Source: an uncultured Oscillospiraceae bacterium
GTDB lineage: Bacteria; Bacillota; Clostridia; Oscillospirales; Oscillospiraceae
DNA: 64,000 bases
Direction of reading: 5' to 3'
NCBI GenBank assembly: GCA_947626265.1
Contig: CANQRM010000002.1
Location: 62,001 to 126,000 of the forward strand
Within the stretch, counting starts at the first letter, position 1, and every line of letters begins with the position of its first letter. A program made the translations under genes and the position numbers. Below the pieces are notes generated by a model. It made no database searches, was not told where the DNA came from, and worked only from the letters and a program-made list of their open reading frames with translations. Shown here piece after piece: positions 45,540 through 54,825 of this stretch.

Positions 45540-46280
45540 TCAGTTGTTCCTGAACCTTGACAAAAAGTCTTTCGTCTCCTGTTTCTGGGGGTTTTCCAGC
45601 ACCTCCGCCGGGGAGCCCTGCTCGCATATGACCCCCTGGTTCATGTACACCACGTGGTTGGACACGTCCCGGGCGAAGGCCATCTCGTGGGTCACCACCA
45701 GCATGGTCATGCCCCCGGACGCCAGCTGCTGCATGACGTTGAGCACCTCCCCCACCATCTCCGGGTCCAGGGCGGAGGTGGGCTCGTCGAAGAGCAGGAC
45801 CTCCGGGCCCATGGCGAGAGCCCTCGCAATGGCGACGCGCTGCTTCTGGCCGCCGGACAGCTGCCGGGGCTTGGCGTTGATGTAGGGGGCCATGCCCACG
45901 TACTGCAAAAAGCGCAGGGCGTTCTCCTTCGCCTCGTCCTTGCCCTTTTTCAGCACCTTCACCTGGCCCACGATGCAGTTTTCCAGCACAGACATGTTGT
46001 TGAAGAGGTTGAAGGACTGGAACACCATACCCACGTGGGAGCGGTACTCCGGGGCGTTCACCCCCCGGCCGGTCACGTCCTTGCCGTGGAACAGTATCTC
46101 CCCGCTGGTGGGGGTCTCTAAGAGGTTCACGCACCGCAGGAGGGTGCTCTTGCCGGAGCCGGAGGCGCCGATGATGGCGGTCACGTCCCCCTTGGAGACG
46201 GTGAAGTCGATATCCCGCAGCACCTCATGGGAGCCGAAGCTCTTGGAGAGGTGGCGTATTTCCAGAATGGTGTCTGCCAT
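45540..46280 (-). CDS. Amino-acid ABC importer ATPase (GlnQ type)
   Basis: A 246-residue ATPase of the polar amino-acid uptake family. Walker A is GASGSGKST, the Q loop [13 protein letters not shown], the signature [15 protein letters not shown], Walker [14 protein letters not shown] and the switch His is in VVTHEM. It is the last gene of the operon under the lysine riboswitch, one base after the permease stop, so lysine (or another basic amino acid) is the likely cargo. Confidence 0.93.
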   Translation of the reverse strand: MADTILEIRHLSKSFGSHEVLRDIDFTVSKGDVTAIIGASGSGKSTLLRCVNLLETPTSGEILFHGKDVTGRGVNAPEYRSHVGMVFQSFNLFNNMSVLENCIVGQVKVLKKGKDEAKENALRFLQYVGMAPYINAKPRQLSGGQKQRVAIARALAMGPEVLLFDEPTSALDPEMVGEVLNVMQQLASGGMTMLVVTHEMAFARDVSNHVVYMNQGVICEQGSPAEVLENPQKQETKDFLSRFRNN

Positions 46281-46281
46281 C

Positions 46282-47166
46282 TTACCGCTCCCCCCTGTTC
46301 TTGCCGATCTTGACCTCCTGGATGACCTCGTCCCGGGAGGGCTTGTGGTGCTCGTCGAAGGGCGTGCCCCGGTCCGGGTGGGCGTAGGTGCCGGCGGCCA
46401 TGACCAGCTGGTCGTCACTGACCAGCTCATAGTTATCGGACCCGTCCAGCCGCTTTTCCAGCCACCGCAGGAGGAAGCTGGCCGCCAGGGTGAGGCAGAG
46501 GTACCCCACCATCTCGATGGCGGCGGAGGGGAAGTACATCAGGTTCACGCCCACGATGTTCCGGTGGGTGGCGAAGAACTCCACGAACCCGATGACGAAC
46601 ATGACGGAGGTATCCTTGATGTTGATGATGAAGTTGTTGCCGATCTGGGGGATGATGTTGCGAAGGGCCTGGGGCAGGATGACGTGGATCATGGTCTGGA
46701 CATGGGTCATGCCGATGGCCTTGGCCCCCTCGGTCTGGCCCGGGTCCACGGAGATGATGCCGCCCCGGACGGACTCGGCCATGTAAGCGCCGGTGTTGAT
46801 GGACACCACCAAGAGCGACGCCAGCCATATGCCCCCATTGCCCCGAAAGGCGATGGAGCCGTCGGTGAAGTAGGGCAGGCCGTAGTAGATGAACACCGCC
46901 TGCAGCACCATGGGCGTGCCCCGGAAGACCTCCACGTACACCCGGACCACCACCCGGATGAGCGCCAGGAAAAAGCGTTTCACGGGATTGTCGGTCTTAG
47001 CGTGGGGGATGGTGTTCAGCACGCCGCAGATGAAACCGATGACGCACCCGGCCAGGGTGGCCGCCACCGCCACGATGAGGGTGTTGCGGATACCGGTGAG
47101 GTAGGCCGGCATATAGGCGGCCCACAGGCGGCTTATATCGGAGATGAGCTTTGAAAACTTATCCAC
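46282..47166 (-). CDS. Amino-acid ABC importer permease
   Basis: A 294-residue HisM/GlnP-type permease with the family motifs [22 protein letters not shown] and the coupling loop [21 protein letters not shown]. The C-terminal 65 residues after the last helix ([12 protein letters not shown] onward) are a hydrophilic tail not usual for this family, whose members are mostly 215-240 residues. It lies between the binding-protein and ATPase genes. Confidence 0.92.
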   Translation of the reverse strand: MDKFSKLISDISRLWAAYMPAYLTGIRNTLIVAVAATLAGCVIGFICGVLNTIPHAKTDNPVKRFFLALIRVVVRVYVEVFRGTPMVLQAVFIYYGLPYFTDGSIAFRGNGGIWLASLLVVSINTGAYMAESVRGGIISVDPGQTEGAKAIGMTHVQTMIHVILPQALRNIIPQIGNNFIINIKDTSVMFVIGFVEFFATHRNIVGVNLMYFPSAAIEMVGYLCLTLAASFLLRWLEKRLDGSDNYELVSDDQLVMAAGTYAHPDRGTPFDEHHKPSRDEVIQEVKIGKNRGER

Positions 47167-47192
47167 AGAACCTGCTCCTTTTCAAGCGCAGT

Positions 47193-47213
47193 CCGGCTCT
47201 TGGAAAGAGCCGG
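47193..47213 (-). other. Intercistronic hairpin after the binding-protein gene
   Basis: A 9-bp stem CCGGCTCTT/AAGAGCCGG with a 3-base loop lies between binding-protein and permease genes. It has no good T-run, so it probably stabilises or partly terminates the upstream message. Confidence 0.55.
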
Positions 47214-47239
47214 GCCGCGTCATATCACTGAAAATGGTC

Positions 47240-48133
47240 TTAGATCTCAGGCTGGACGGAGATGGCCTGGTCCATGAGGGCGTTGAACTGATCGGCGTCC
47301 AGCTCGCCCACCACGGCGTTGATGGCGTCCAGCAGCTCGGTGTTGCCCTTGAGGACGGAGATGCCGATGTTGACCTCCTCGTCGGACACGTCGAAGTCGT
47401 CGTCGGAGCCGGAGAAGTCCAGGATGACCAGATCGTCATAGGTGCTCACGGCGCCCAGGGCGGTGGGCATGTCGGTGCAGATGAAGTCCACGGTGCCGCT
47501 CTCCACGGCCATGATCATGGCGGGGGCAGTCTCGGCCTCGGGCATCATCTCGGCGCCCTCGATCTGGGGCAGGCAGGTGTCATACCAGATGGTGCCGGTC
47601 TGGGCGGTGCAGGTGCCGCCTTCCAAGTCGCTCAGGCCCTGGGCATCGGCGAAGGCGCTGTCGGCCTTGGTCACGCACACGATGGAGGCGTAGATGTAGG
47701 GGCCGGCCATGTCGACTTCCTGCAGGCGGGTCTCGGTCATGGACTGGCCGGCGATGACCGCGTCAAGGGTGCCGGCGGACAGGGCGGGGTTCAGGCCGTC
47801 CCAGCCGATGGCCATGACCTCCAGGTCCCAGCCGTAGGCGTCGCAGATGCGCTGGGCCATCATGACGTCGTAGCCGTTGGCGTAGGAGCCGGGGTTGTTG
47901 GCGATGGGGACAGCGCCGTTGGAGTCGTCCATCTGGGTCCAGTTGTAGGGGGCGTAGGCGCACTCCATGCCCACGGTGAGGACGCCGTCCTCCACGCCGG
48001 GAATGGCGCTGGTGTCCACGGCGGTCAGGTCGGGGACTTCAGGAATTTCGACAGCCTCTTCGGAGGCGAAAGCGGCGGCGCTCATGCTGAGCACCAGGCA
48101 CAGGGCCATCAGGATAGCGGTGATTCTTCTCAT
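47240..48133 (-). CDS. Amino-acid ABC transporter binding protein
   Basis: A 297-residue secreted binding protein of the SBP_bac_3 family. The signal peptide ends near AAAFASEE and carries no lipobox. It has the typical GMECAYAPYNW and ANGYDVMMAQRICDAYG segments, the DAVIAGQSMTETR ligand loop and the GTVDFICTDMPTA strand. The start is set by AAAGGAG. It is the first gene of the operon. The lysine riboswitch in its leader points to lysine as ligand. Confidence 0.93.
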   Translation of the reverse strand: MRRITAILMALCLVLSMSAAAFASEEAVEIPEVPDLTAVDTSAIPGVEDGVLTVGMECAYAPYNWTQMDDSNGAVPIANNPGSYANGYDVMMAQRICDAYGWDLEVMAIGWDGLNPALSAGTLDAVIAGQSMTETRLQEVDMAGPYIYASIVCVTKADSAFADAQGLSDLEGGTCTAQTGTIWYDTCLPQIEGAEMMPEAETAPAMIMAVESGTVDFICTDMPTALGAVSTYDDLVILDFSGSDDDFDVSDEEVNIGISVLKGNTELLDAINAVVGELDADQFNALMDQAISVQPEI

Positions 48134-48210
48134 TGTTTTTGTTCTCCTTTTCAAATTCTTTCCGGCGCCTTTTGAATTTGCTCCCGGCGGCGGCGCCCCT
48201 CCGCCGGAAA

Positions 48211-48241
48211 CAAAAAATTGGACCGCTTTGTCAAGCGATCC
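48211..48241 (-). terminator. Riboswitch-controlled attenuator
   Basis: On the minus strand GGATCGCTT pairs with AAGCGGTCC (one G-U) around a GACA loop, followed by AATTTTTTG. It lies 78 bases before the binding-protein start and downstream of the lysine aptamer. Confidence 0.85.
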
Positions 48242-48261
48242 ACGGAAAAACTCGGTTTGGG

Positions 48262-48460
48262 CCCCAGGGGGCTTTCCATCGGCCATGACAGCGCTCCACA
48301 AAACTTTGTGACAGTCCGGCGGATATTCTCCGACGGCCCAGCGGCGGGGAGGACAGACATCCTATCCCATCGCTTCGGCGGTGTTCCCTTTCTCCGTGTC
48401 CGGCTGTCTGGCCCTGGACGGCGGGTACTGATGAAAACCGCGCCTCTGTTCAAGCGATTC
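48262..48460 (-). ncRNA. Lysine riboswitch (L box)
   Basis: The leader contains the L-box landmarks in order: AGAGGCGCGG, then CAGTA, then GAAAGGGAACACCGCCGAAG, then GGACTGTCAC...GTGGAGCGCTGTC near the 3' end. P4 is visible as AGCG...AGGA/TCCT...CGCT. P1 includes ACAG/CTGT. Lysine binding should favour the downstream terminator and shut off the transporter operon. The exact antiterminator pairing was not resolved. Confidence 0.88.
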
Positions 48461-48473
48461 AATTTTCGAGCGT

Positions 48474-48502
48474 ATGATATCATCCCCGCCCCGCCCTGTC
48501 AA
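48474..48502 (-). promoter_or_regulatory. Promoter of the lysine riboswitch-transporter operon
   Basis: TTGACA-N17-TATCAT on the minus strand. Transcription would start about 335 bases before the first gene, giving the long structured leader. Confidence 0.85.
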
Positions 48503-48599
48503 CAGGGAAAATGTATCTTTGTCGAATGGTGATAAAGAATTTGGGCCCGGGAAATGCTTTAATTAGTTAAAACGCAATAGAAAACTGCCTGTTTTTCCC

Positions 48600-48869
48600 T
48601 CAGAGCAGATACTTTACCGCCCACGCCAGCGCCGCGCCGGGCACCCCCAGTATTGCGGACATGGCCAGCGTCAAGGCATTGAGCCCCACCCCCAGGCCCG
48701 CGAGGGCGCCCAGAAGGTCTCCGGTGAACAGGGCCGCGAGACCCGACGCGGCGTGCAGGGCCGCCCGCGATTTCCCGCTCTTCACCTGCCCCGCAAGGGC
48801 CAGGGCCCGCCAGATGAACGCCAGCCCCACGGCGGCGCACAGCGCTTTCAAAATATCGTCCGGCACCAT
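48600..48869 (-). CDS. bofA: BofA-family sporulation protein
   Basis: An 89-residue protein with two membrane segments and the family end GVGLNALTLAMSAILGVPGAALAW. BofA holds the SpoIVFB protease inactive and so delays pro-sigma-K processing in the mother cell. I chose the ATG after AAAGGGGG. An AATACAAT sequence upstream resembles a sigma-E -10 box, which would fit its known timing. Its presence suggests a spore former or recent descendant. Confidence 0.88.
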   Translation of the reverse strand: MVPDDILKALCAAVGLAFIWRALALAGQVKSGKSRAALHAASGLAALFTGDLLGALAGLGVGLNALTLAMSAILGVPGAALAWAVKYLL

Positions 48870-48897
48870 GACATGTCCCCCTTTCCATAAATTGTAT

Positions 48898-48926
48898 TTG
48901 CGCCCGGCCAGATTTAGACGTATACT
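48898..48926 (+). promoter_or_regulatory. Promoter of the candidate small RNA
   Basis: TTGCGC-N17-TATACT on the plus strand, opposite to bofA. Confidence 0.65.
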
Positions 48927-48932
48927 ATCCCC

Positions 48933-48990
48933 AGAGAGAGATAAGGCGCATCCATCTCCAGGCGGGGGCTTCGGCCCCCGCTCTCTTTTT
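48933..48990 (+). ncRNA. Candidate 57-nt small RNA
   Basis: A good promoter is followed within about 60 bases by an intrinsic terminator (GCGGGGGC/GCCCCCGC with a TTCG loop, then TCTCTTTTT), with no room for a gene. The predicted transcript has a 25-30-nt single-stranded part (GAGAGAGATAAGGCGCATCC, then ATCTCC) before the terminator stem. It may act by pairing with mRNA. No homologue is known to me. Confidence 0.5.
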
Positions 48991-48996
48991 GCCGCC

Positions 48997-49024
48997 TTGC
49001 TTTTTTTCATAAATATGGTATACT
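48997..49024 (+). promoter_or_regulatory. Promoter of the topoisomerase operon
   Basis: TTGCTT-N16-TATACT, about 60 bases upstream of the subunit B start. Confidence 0.65.
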
Positions 49025-49083
49025 GTGTTTATACTAGGTAGATTATGTCCACCGGACAACAAGATATTGAAGTGAGGGTATTC

Positions 49084-51066
49084 ATGGCAAAGGCAAAGAA
49101 GGAAGTCTACGGCAACGAGTCCATCAGCCAGCTGAAGGGCGCGGACCGGGTGCGCAAGCGCCCCAGCGTCATCTTCGGCTCCGACGCGCTGGAGGGCTGC
49201 GAGCACTCGGTATTTGAAATTCTGTCCAACTCCATCGACGAGGCCCGGGCGGGCTACGGCGACGTCATCACCGTCACCCGGTTTGAGGATAAGTCCATCC
49301 AGGTGGAGGACTTCGGCCGGGGCTGCCCGGTGGACTGGAACCCCGCGGAGAACAAATATAACTGGGAGCTGGTGTACTGCGAGCTGTACGCCGGCGGCAA
49401 GTACGACAACGACGAGGGCGAGAGCTACGAGTACTCCCTGGGCCTGAACGGTCTGGGCGCCTGCGCCACCCAGTACGCCTCGGAGTATATGGACGTGACC
49501 GTGTGGCGGGACGGATACCGCTACGACCTGCGCTTTGAAAAGGGCGAAATAGTCGGCGAGCTGAAAAAGGCCCCTGCGGACCGGAAAAAGACCGGCACCA
49601 CCCACCGCTGGCGGCCGGACCTTGCCGTATTCACGGATAACGACATCCCCGAGGAGTGGTTCCGGGACACCCTCCGCCGCCAGGCGGTGGTGAACGCCGG
49701 CGTCACCTTCCGCCTGCGCATCCAGCACGGCAGCAAGTTCGAGACAACAGATTACCTCTACGAGCAGGGCATATTGGACTATGTGGCGGAGACGGCCGGG
49801 GAGAACACCCTCACCGCGCCTGTATTCATCGAGGCGGAGCGCCGGGGCCGGGACCGGGAGGACAAGCCGGAGTACAAGGTGAAGCTCTCCGCGGCCTTCT
49901 GCTTCTCCAACCGGGTCAACCTTCTGGAGTACTACCACAACTCCTCCTGGCTGGAGCACGGCGGCGCGCCGGACAAGGCCGCCCGCCTGGGCTTCGTCTA
50001 CGCCGTGGACGCCTACATCAAAAAGATCGGCAAGTACCAGAAAAACGAGTCCAAAATATCCTTCCAGGACGTGCAGGACTGCCTTATTCTCGTCACCAAC
50101 TGCTTCTCCACCCAGACCAGCTACGCCAACCAGACGAAAAAGGCCATCACCAACCGGTTCGTCCAGGAGGCCATGACCGACTTCTTCAAGGAGAAGCTGG
50201 AGATATGGTGCATCGAGCACAAGGCCGAGGCGGACAAAATGGCCGAGCAGGTGCTCATCAACAAGCGCTCCCGGGAGCAGGCGGAGCGCCAGCGGCTGAA
50301 CATCAAGAAAAAGCTCACCGGCTCCATGGATATCGTCAGCCGCGTGGAGAAGTTCGTGGACTGCCGCAGCCGGGACCCGGAAAAGCGGGAGCTTTACATC
50401 GTGGAGGGCGACAGCGCCCTGGGCTCCTGCAAGATGGGCCGGGACGCGGAATTCCAGGGCATCATGCCCGTCCGGGGCAAGATTTTGAACTGCCTCAAAG
50501 CGGACTACACGCGCATTTTCAAAAGCGATATCATCACGGACCTTTTAAAGGTCCTGGGCTGCGGCGTGGAGGTGGAAAAGCACGGCAAGGAGCTCAATTC
50601 CTTCGACCTGGCGAACCTCCGGTGGAGCAAGGTGGTCATCTGCACCGACGCGGATGTGGACGGCTTCCAGATACGCACGCTCATCCTCACCATGCTCTGG
50701 CGGCTCACCCCCACCCTCATCCGGGAGGGGTACGTGTACATCGCCGAGTCGCCGCTCTATGAGATCACCTGCCGGGAGAAGACATGGTACGCCTACTCCG
50801 ACGGGGAGAAGAACAAGATCGTCGAGGACCTGGGCAAGGCCAAGTTCAGCGTCAACCGCTCCAAGGGTCTGGGCGAGAACTCCGCGGAGATGATGTGGCT
50901 CACCACCATGAACCCCGAGACCCGCCGGCTCATCCGGGTCATGCCCGAGGAGGCCCAGCGCACCGCCTATTACTTCGAGCTCTTCGAGGGCAACGACCTG
51001 GAGGGCCGGAAACAGCACATCGCCACCGAGGGCTACAAGTACCTGGAGCTGGCGGATATATCGTAA
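49084..51066 (+). CDS. Type IIA DNA topoisomerase, subunit B (GyrB/ParE-like)
   Basis: A 660-residue ATPase/toprim subunit. The GHKL ATPase has the catalytic Glu in FEILSNSIDEA and the lid GLNGLGACATQY (GyrB: GLHGVGV). A transducer domain follows. The toprim domain has VEGDSALGSCKMGRD and the metal motif CTDADVDGFQIRT, and the end is YKYLELADIS. The sequence is more divergent than GyrB or ParE in the lid and the pre-toprim region. I used the ATG behind GAGGG rather than one 13 codons earlier. It forms an operon with subunit A, 10 bases downstream. Confidence 0.88.
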   Translation: MAKAKKEVYGNESISQLKGADRVRKRPSVIFGSDALEGCEHSVFEILSNSIDEARAGYGDVITVTRFEDKSIQVEDFGRGCPVDWNPAENKYNWELVYCELYAGGKYDNDEGESYEYSLGLNGLGACATQYASEYMDVTVWRDGYRYDLRFEKGEIVGELKKAPADRKKTGTTHRWRPDLAVFTDNDIPEEWFRDTLRRQAVVNAGVTFRLRIQHGSKFETTDYLYEQGILDYVAETAGENTLTAPVFIEAERRGRDREDKPEYKVKLSAAFCFSNRVNLLEYYHNSSWLEHGGAPDKAARLGFVYAVDAYIKKIGKYQKNESKISFQDVQDCLILVTNCFSTQTSYANQTKKAITNRFVQEAMTDFFKEKLEIWCIEHKAEADKMAEQVLINKRSREQAERQRLNIKKKLTGSMDIVSRVEKFVDCRSRDPEKRELYIVEGDSALGSCKMGRDAEFQGIMPVRGKILNCLKADYTRIFKSDIITDLLKVLGCGVEVEKHGKELNSFDLANLRWSKVVICTDADVDGFQIRTLILTMLWRLTPTLIREGYVYIAESPLYEITCREKTWYAYSDGEKNKIVEDLGKAKFSVNRSKGLGENSAEMMWLTTMNPETRRLIRVMPEEAQRTAYYFELFEGNDLEGRKQHIATEGYKYLELADIS

Positions 51067-51076
51067 GAGGTAACAT

Positions 51077-53320
51077 ATGGCACGCAAAGCGAAAAACGAA
51101 AACGCGCCCGTGAAGCGGGGCATGGACCCCAACGTGATGGGCCTGCGGGGCGAGGTCATCGACCAGCCCATCACCGACACCCTGGAGCTGAACTTCATGC
51201 CCTACGCCATGAGCGTCATCGTCTCCCGGGCCATCCCGGAGATAGACGGCTTCAAGCCCAGCCACCGGAAGCTTCTCTACTGCATGTACCGGATGGGCCT
51301 TCTGAACGGCGCGAGGACCAAGAGCGCCAACATCGTGGGCCAGACCATGCACTATAACCCCCACGGGGACGCGGCCATCTACGAGACCATGGTGCGCCTT
51401 ACCCGGGACAACGAGGCGCTGAACGTGCCCTTCGTGGACAGCAAGGGCAACTTCGGCAAGGTCTACTCCCGGGACATGGCCTACGCCGCCAGCCGCTACA
51501 CCGAGGCGAAGCTGGCCCCCATATGCGCGGAGCTTTTCCGGGACATCGACAAGGACACGGTGGATTTCGTCCCCAATTACGACAACACCACCACCGAGCC
51601 CAGTCTCCTTCCCACCACCTTCCCCAACGTGCTGGTGAGCGCCAATCTGGGCATCGCCGTGGGCATGGCCAGCCAGATATGCGGCTTCAACCTGGCGGAG
51701 GTGTGCCAGACCACCATCGAGCTCATCAAGAACCCGGACCACGAGATATTGTCCACCATGCCCGCCCCCGACTTCCCCACCGGCGGCGAGATCGTCTACG
51801 ACCCGGGCCAGATGGCGGAGATATACCGCACCGGCCGGGGCTCCTTCCCGGTCCGGGCCCGGTGGCGCTATGTGGAGAAAGAGCACATCATCGAGATATA
51901 CGAGCTTCCCTACACCACCACCGCCGAGGCGGTGATGGACAAGTGCCGGGACCTCATCAAAGAGGGCAAGATCAAAGAGATCGCCGACATGCGGGACGAG
52001 ACGGACCTGGGCGGCCTGAAGCTGGCTATCGACATCAAGCGGGGCACGGACCCGGACAAGCTGATGGCGAAGCTGTTCCGTCTCACGCCATTGCAGGACA
52101 ACTACCCCTGCAACTTCAATATCCTCATCGCCGGCTCCCCCCAGGTGCTGGGCGTGGGCGAGATACTCTCCGAGTGGATCGCCTGGCGTACCGAGTGCGT
52201 CCGGCGGCGGGTATACTTTGACATGACCCGCAAAAAGGAAAAGCTCCACCTTTTGGAGGGCCTCAAGGCCATCCTCCTGGACATCGACCGGGCCATCCGC
52301 ATCATCCGGGAAACGGAGTCCGAGGCCGAGGTGGTGCCCAATCTCATGATCGGCTTCGGCATCGACGAGGTCCAGGCGGAATACGTGGCAGAGATAAAGC
52401 TGCGGAACATCAACCGGGAGTATATCTTAAAGCGCACCGAGGAGACCGCCGCCCTGGCCGAGGAGATAAAGGACCTGGAGGACACCCTCGCCTCCAAGCG
52501 CCGCCTGCGCTCCATCATCACCGACGAGCTCAAGGCCGTGCTCAAAAAGTACCCCTCCCCCCGGCGGACGGGCGTCGTCTACGCCCGGGAGATCGAGGAC
52601 CTGGACGAGGGCCCGGAGCCGGTGGACGACTACCCGGTGCACGTGTTCCTGTCCCGCCACGGGTACATGAAGAAGATCACCCCCCAGAGCCTGCGCATGA
52701 GCGGGGAGCAGAAATATAAAGAGGACGACGGCCTGGGCTGGTACTGGGAGACCACCAACGCGGCGGAGCTCTTACTGTTCACCGATAAACAGCAGGCCTA
52801 CAAGGTCCGCCTGTGCGACTTCGCCGACGGCAAGGCGAGCCAGCTCGGCGACTACCTGCCCGGGGCGCTGGGCTTCGACGAGGGGGAGAGCTTCGTCACG
52901 GCGGTGCTGTCCGGGGACTACTCCGGGTCCATGCTGCTGTTCTTTGAAAACGGCAAGTGCGCCCGCCTGCCCCTTTCCGCCTACGCCACCAAGACCAACC
53001 GCCGCCGCCTCACCGGCGCCTATTCCGACAAGAGCCCGCTCGTCACCCTGCTGCCCCTGGAGGGAGAGGCGGAGATCGCCGTCACCAGCGCGGAGGGCCG
53101 GTGCGTGGTGTTCTCCTCCGCCCTTCTCGCCCCCAAGACCAGCCGCACCACCCAGGGCGTACAGGTCATGACCGTGAAAAAGCACAAGGTCGTCCGGGCG
53201 CAGTTCCTGGCGGACACCGCCATACAGAACCAGTCCCGTTACCGGGTCCGCTCCATCCCCGCCGCCGGCGCAAAGCTCACCGACGCCGATAGAGGCGAAG
53301 AACAGATGACATTGCTGTAA
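51077..53320 (+). CDS. Type IIA DNA topoisomerase, subunit A (GyrA/ParC-like)
   Basis: A 747-residue breakage-reunion subunit. The winged helix includes HYNPHGDAAIYETMVRL, with Ala99 and Glu103 at the positions of GyrA Ser83 and Asp87. The catalytic tyrosine is Tyr141 (AASRYTEAKL). The coiled-coil gate is near 350-460. The C-terminal domain (about 500-740) is a beta-pinwheel like ParC/GyrA but without a clear GyrA box (QxxGGKG). This suggests decatenating ParC-like function rather than supercoiling. It is coupled to subunit B. Confidence 0.88.
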   Translation: MARKAKNENAPVKRGMDPNVMGLRGEVIDQPITDTLELNFMPYAMSVIVSRAIPEIDGFKPSHRKLLYCMYRMGLLNGARTKSANIVGQTMHYNPHGDAAIYETMVRLTRDNEALNVPFVDSKGNFGKVYSRDMAYAASRYTEAKLAPICAELFRDIDKDTVDFVPNYDNTTTEPSLLPTTFPNVLVSANLGIAVGMASQICGFNLAEVCQTTIELIKNPDHEILSTMPAPDFPTGGEIVYDPGQMAEIYRTGRGSFPVRARWRYVEKEHIIEIYELPYTTTAEAVMDKCRDLIKEGKIKEIADMRDETDLGGLKLAIDIKRGTDPDKLMAKLFRLTPLQDNYPCNFNILIAGSPQVLGVGEILSEWIAWRTECVRRRVYFDMTRKKEKLHLLEGLKAILLDIDRAIRIIRETESEAEVVPNLMIGFGIDEVQAEYVAEIKLRNINREYILKRTEETAALAEEIKDLEDTLASKRRLRSIITDELKAVLKKYPSPRRTGVVYAREIEDLDEGPEPVDDYPVHVFLSRHGYMKKITPQSLRMSGEQKYKEDDGLGWYWETTNAAELLLFTDKQQAYKVRLCDFADGKASQLGDYLPGALGFDEGESFVTAVLSGDYSGSMLLFFENGKCARLPLSAYATKTNRRRLTGAYSDKSPLVTLLPLEGEAEIAVTSAEGRCVVFSSALLAPKTSRTTQGVQVMTVKKHKVVRAQFLADTAIQNQSRYRVRSIPAAGAKLTDADRGEEQMTLL

Positions 53321-53329
53321 GAGGCACAC

Positions 53330-54202
53330 ATGGACAAAGTAAAGCAATTTCTGAAGACCGACGGCAAAGCTGTCGCCATCAATCTCATCGGCTGCGTCAT
53401 CGCCGGCGTCAGCTTCTCCTTCTTCACCTTCCCCAACAACATCGTCTCCGGCGGCCTCACCGGCGTGGCCCAGATACTGAACCTGCTGCTGGGCCTGCCC
53501 GTGGGCGCGACCATCATCGTGATGAACATCCCCCTGTTTCTGGTGGCGTGGAGGAAGTTCGGCCTGCGGTTCATCATCTACTCCCTTATCGGCACGGTGG
53601 GCTCCAGCGTGGCCATCGACCTTCTGAACGCCCTGCACATCACCCTCACCCACGATATCCTGCTGGCGGCGGTGTACGGCGGGCTTTTGAAGGGCCTGGG
53701 CTACGGGCTCATCTTCACCACCGGCGGCACCAGCGGCGGCACGGACATCCTGTCCCGGCTCCTCCGGCGCAAGTACGGCTACATCCAGCTGGGCACCATC
53801 GGTCTCGTGCTGGACGCGGTGGTGGTCGTCGCCTTCGCGGTCATTTTCAAGCGCTTCGACGCGGCCATGTACACCATCATCACCATGTTCGTGTCCAGCC
53901 GGGTGGTGAATCTGCTGCTCTACGGCACAGCCAACTCCAGCGTCTGCTATATCATCACCACCGCCCCCCGGGACATCGCCCAGGCCATCGGCGCGGCCCT
54001 GCACCGGGGCGCCACGCTTCTGAAAGGCGAGGGCGCCTATACCGGCGAGGAGCGGGACGTGGTACTGTGCGCCGTGAAGCGCCAGCAGATACCCCAGCTC
54101 AAGAAGCTGGTATCCGACCGGGACAAGAGCGCCTTCGTCATCGTAACCCAGTCCCATGAGGTGTTCGGCAAGAACTTCCAGAACATCATAAATACAGATT
54201 GA
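53330..54202 (+). CDS. YitT-family membrane protein (DUF161/DUF2179)
   Basis: A 290-residue protein with five to six membrane helices (about 15-205), including FPNNIVSGGLTGVAQILN and the glycine-rich FTTGGTSGGTDILSRLL. A C-terminal DUF2179 domain follows (about 225-285: RGATLLKGEGAYTGEERDV, SHEVFGKNF). Function is unknown; the family is widespread in Firmicutes. It starts nine bases after the topoisomerase stop, so it may be co-transcribed. Confidence 0.9.
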   Translation: MDKVKQFLKTDGKAVAINLIGCVIAGVSFSFFTFPNNIVSGGLTGVAQILNLLLGLPVGATIIVMNIPLFLVAWRKFGLRFIIYSLIGTVGSSVAIDLLNALHITLTHDILLAAVYGGLLKGLGYGLIFTTGGTSGGTDILSRLLRRKYGYIQLGTIGLVLDAVVVVAFAVIFKRFDAAMYTIITMFVSSRVVNLLLYGTANSSVCYIITTAPRDIAQAIGAALHRGATLLKGEGAYTGEERDVVLCAVKRQQIPQLKKLVSDRDKSAFVIVTQSHEVFGKNFQNIINTD

Positions 54203-54215
54203 GGAGGATATCGCT

Positions 54216-54803
54216 ATGGCAAACGTCATTGAGAATCTGAAAAAGAACGGCTTCACCGTCACCGAATTCGACGCCAAGGAGGCCGCGGCGGATTACCTGG
54301 TGGACTCCATCCACGGCAAGACCGTGGGCATGGGCGGCAGCGCCACGTTGGGCGCCCTGGATATCTACGACCGCCTCAAGGCGGACAACACCGTCTACTG
54401 GCACGCCAAGGAGCCCGGCGCGGACACCTGCATCCACGAGATCAACGCCCAGGTGTTCCTCACCAGCGCCAACGCCATCTCGGAAGAGGGTTACATACTG
54501 AACATCGACGGTCAGGGCAACCGTCTGGCCGCCTCCACTATGAAAAAGGAGCGGGTCATCTTCGTCGTGGGCCAGAACAAGCTCTCCGGTCCCTTCCCCG
54601 AGGCGCTGGAGCGGGCCCGGAACATAGCCGGTCCCCTGAACGCCAAGCGATTGAATAAAAAGACCCCCTGCGCCGTGGACGGCGTCTGCCACGACTGCCA
54701 CAGCCCCGACCGCATCTGCAACGCCCTGCTGGTCCTCTGGGGCAAGACCATGTGGGCGGACAGCATGGAAGTCGTCCTCATCCACGAGGACTTGGGCTTC
54801 TGA
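54216..54803 (+). CDS. LUD-domain protein (LutC/YkgG-like)
   Basis: A 195-residue LUD-domain protein. Features are VGMGGSATLGALDIYDRL, EINAQVFLTSANAISEEGYILNIDG split over two strands, and a Cys-rich VCHDCHSPDRIC motif near 168-179. LUD proteins are often linked to lactate oxidation (LutABC), but lutA and lutB are not nearby. The Cys motif suggests metal or Fe-S binding. GAGGA precedes the start. Confidence 0.85.
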   Translation: MANVIENLKKNGFTVTEFDAKEAAADYLVDSIHGKTVGMGGSATLGALDIYDRLKADNTVYWHAKEPGADTCIHEINAQVFLTSANAISEEGYILNIDGQGNRLAASTMKKERVIFVVGQNKLSGPFPEALERARNIAGPLNAKRLNKKTPCAVDGVCHDCHSPDRICNALLVLWGKTMWADSMEVVLIHEDLGF

Positions 54804-54825
54804 GGCCGCCCAATGCCAGCCCGAC

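Noticed and set aside
48262..48460. Glycine riboswitch or T-box in the same leader
   Set aside because: CGCCGAAG resembles the glycine aptamer, but the CTCAGGCAAAAGGACAG-type part and the T-box AGGGTGGNACCGCG are absent; the full order of motifs fits the L box.
48151..48483. Possible leader peptide gene before the amino-acid transporter
   Set aside because: The frame runs through the lysine aptamer and terminator stems, and the start lies in the promoter -10 region.
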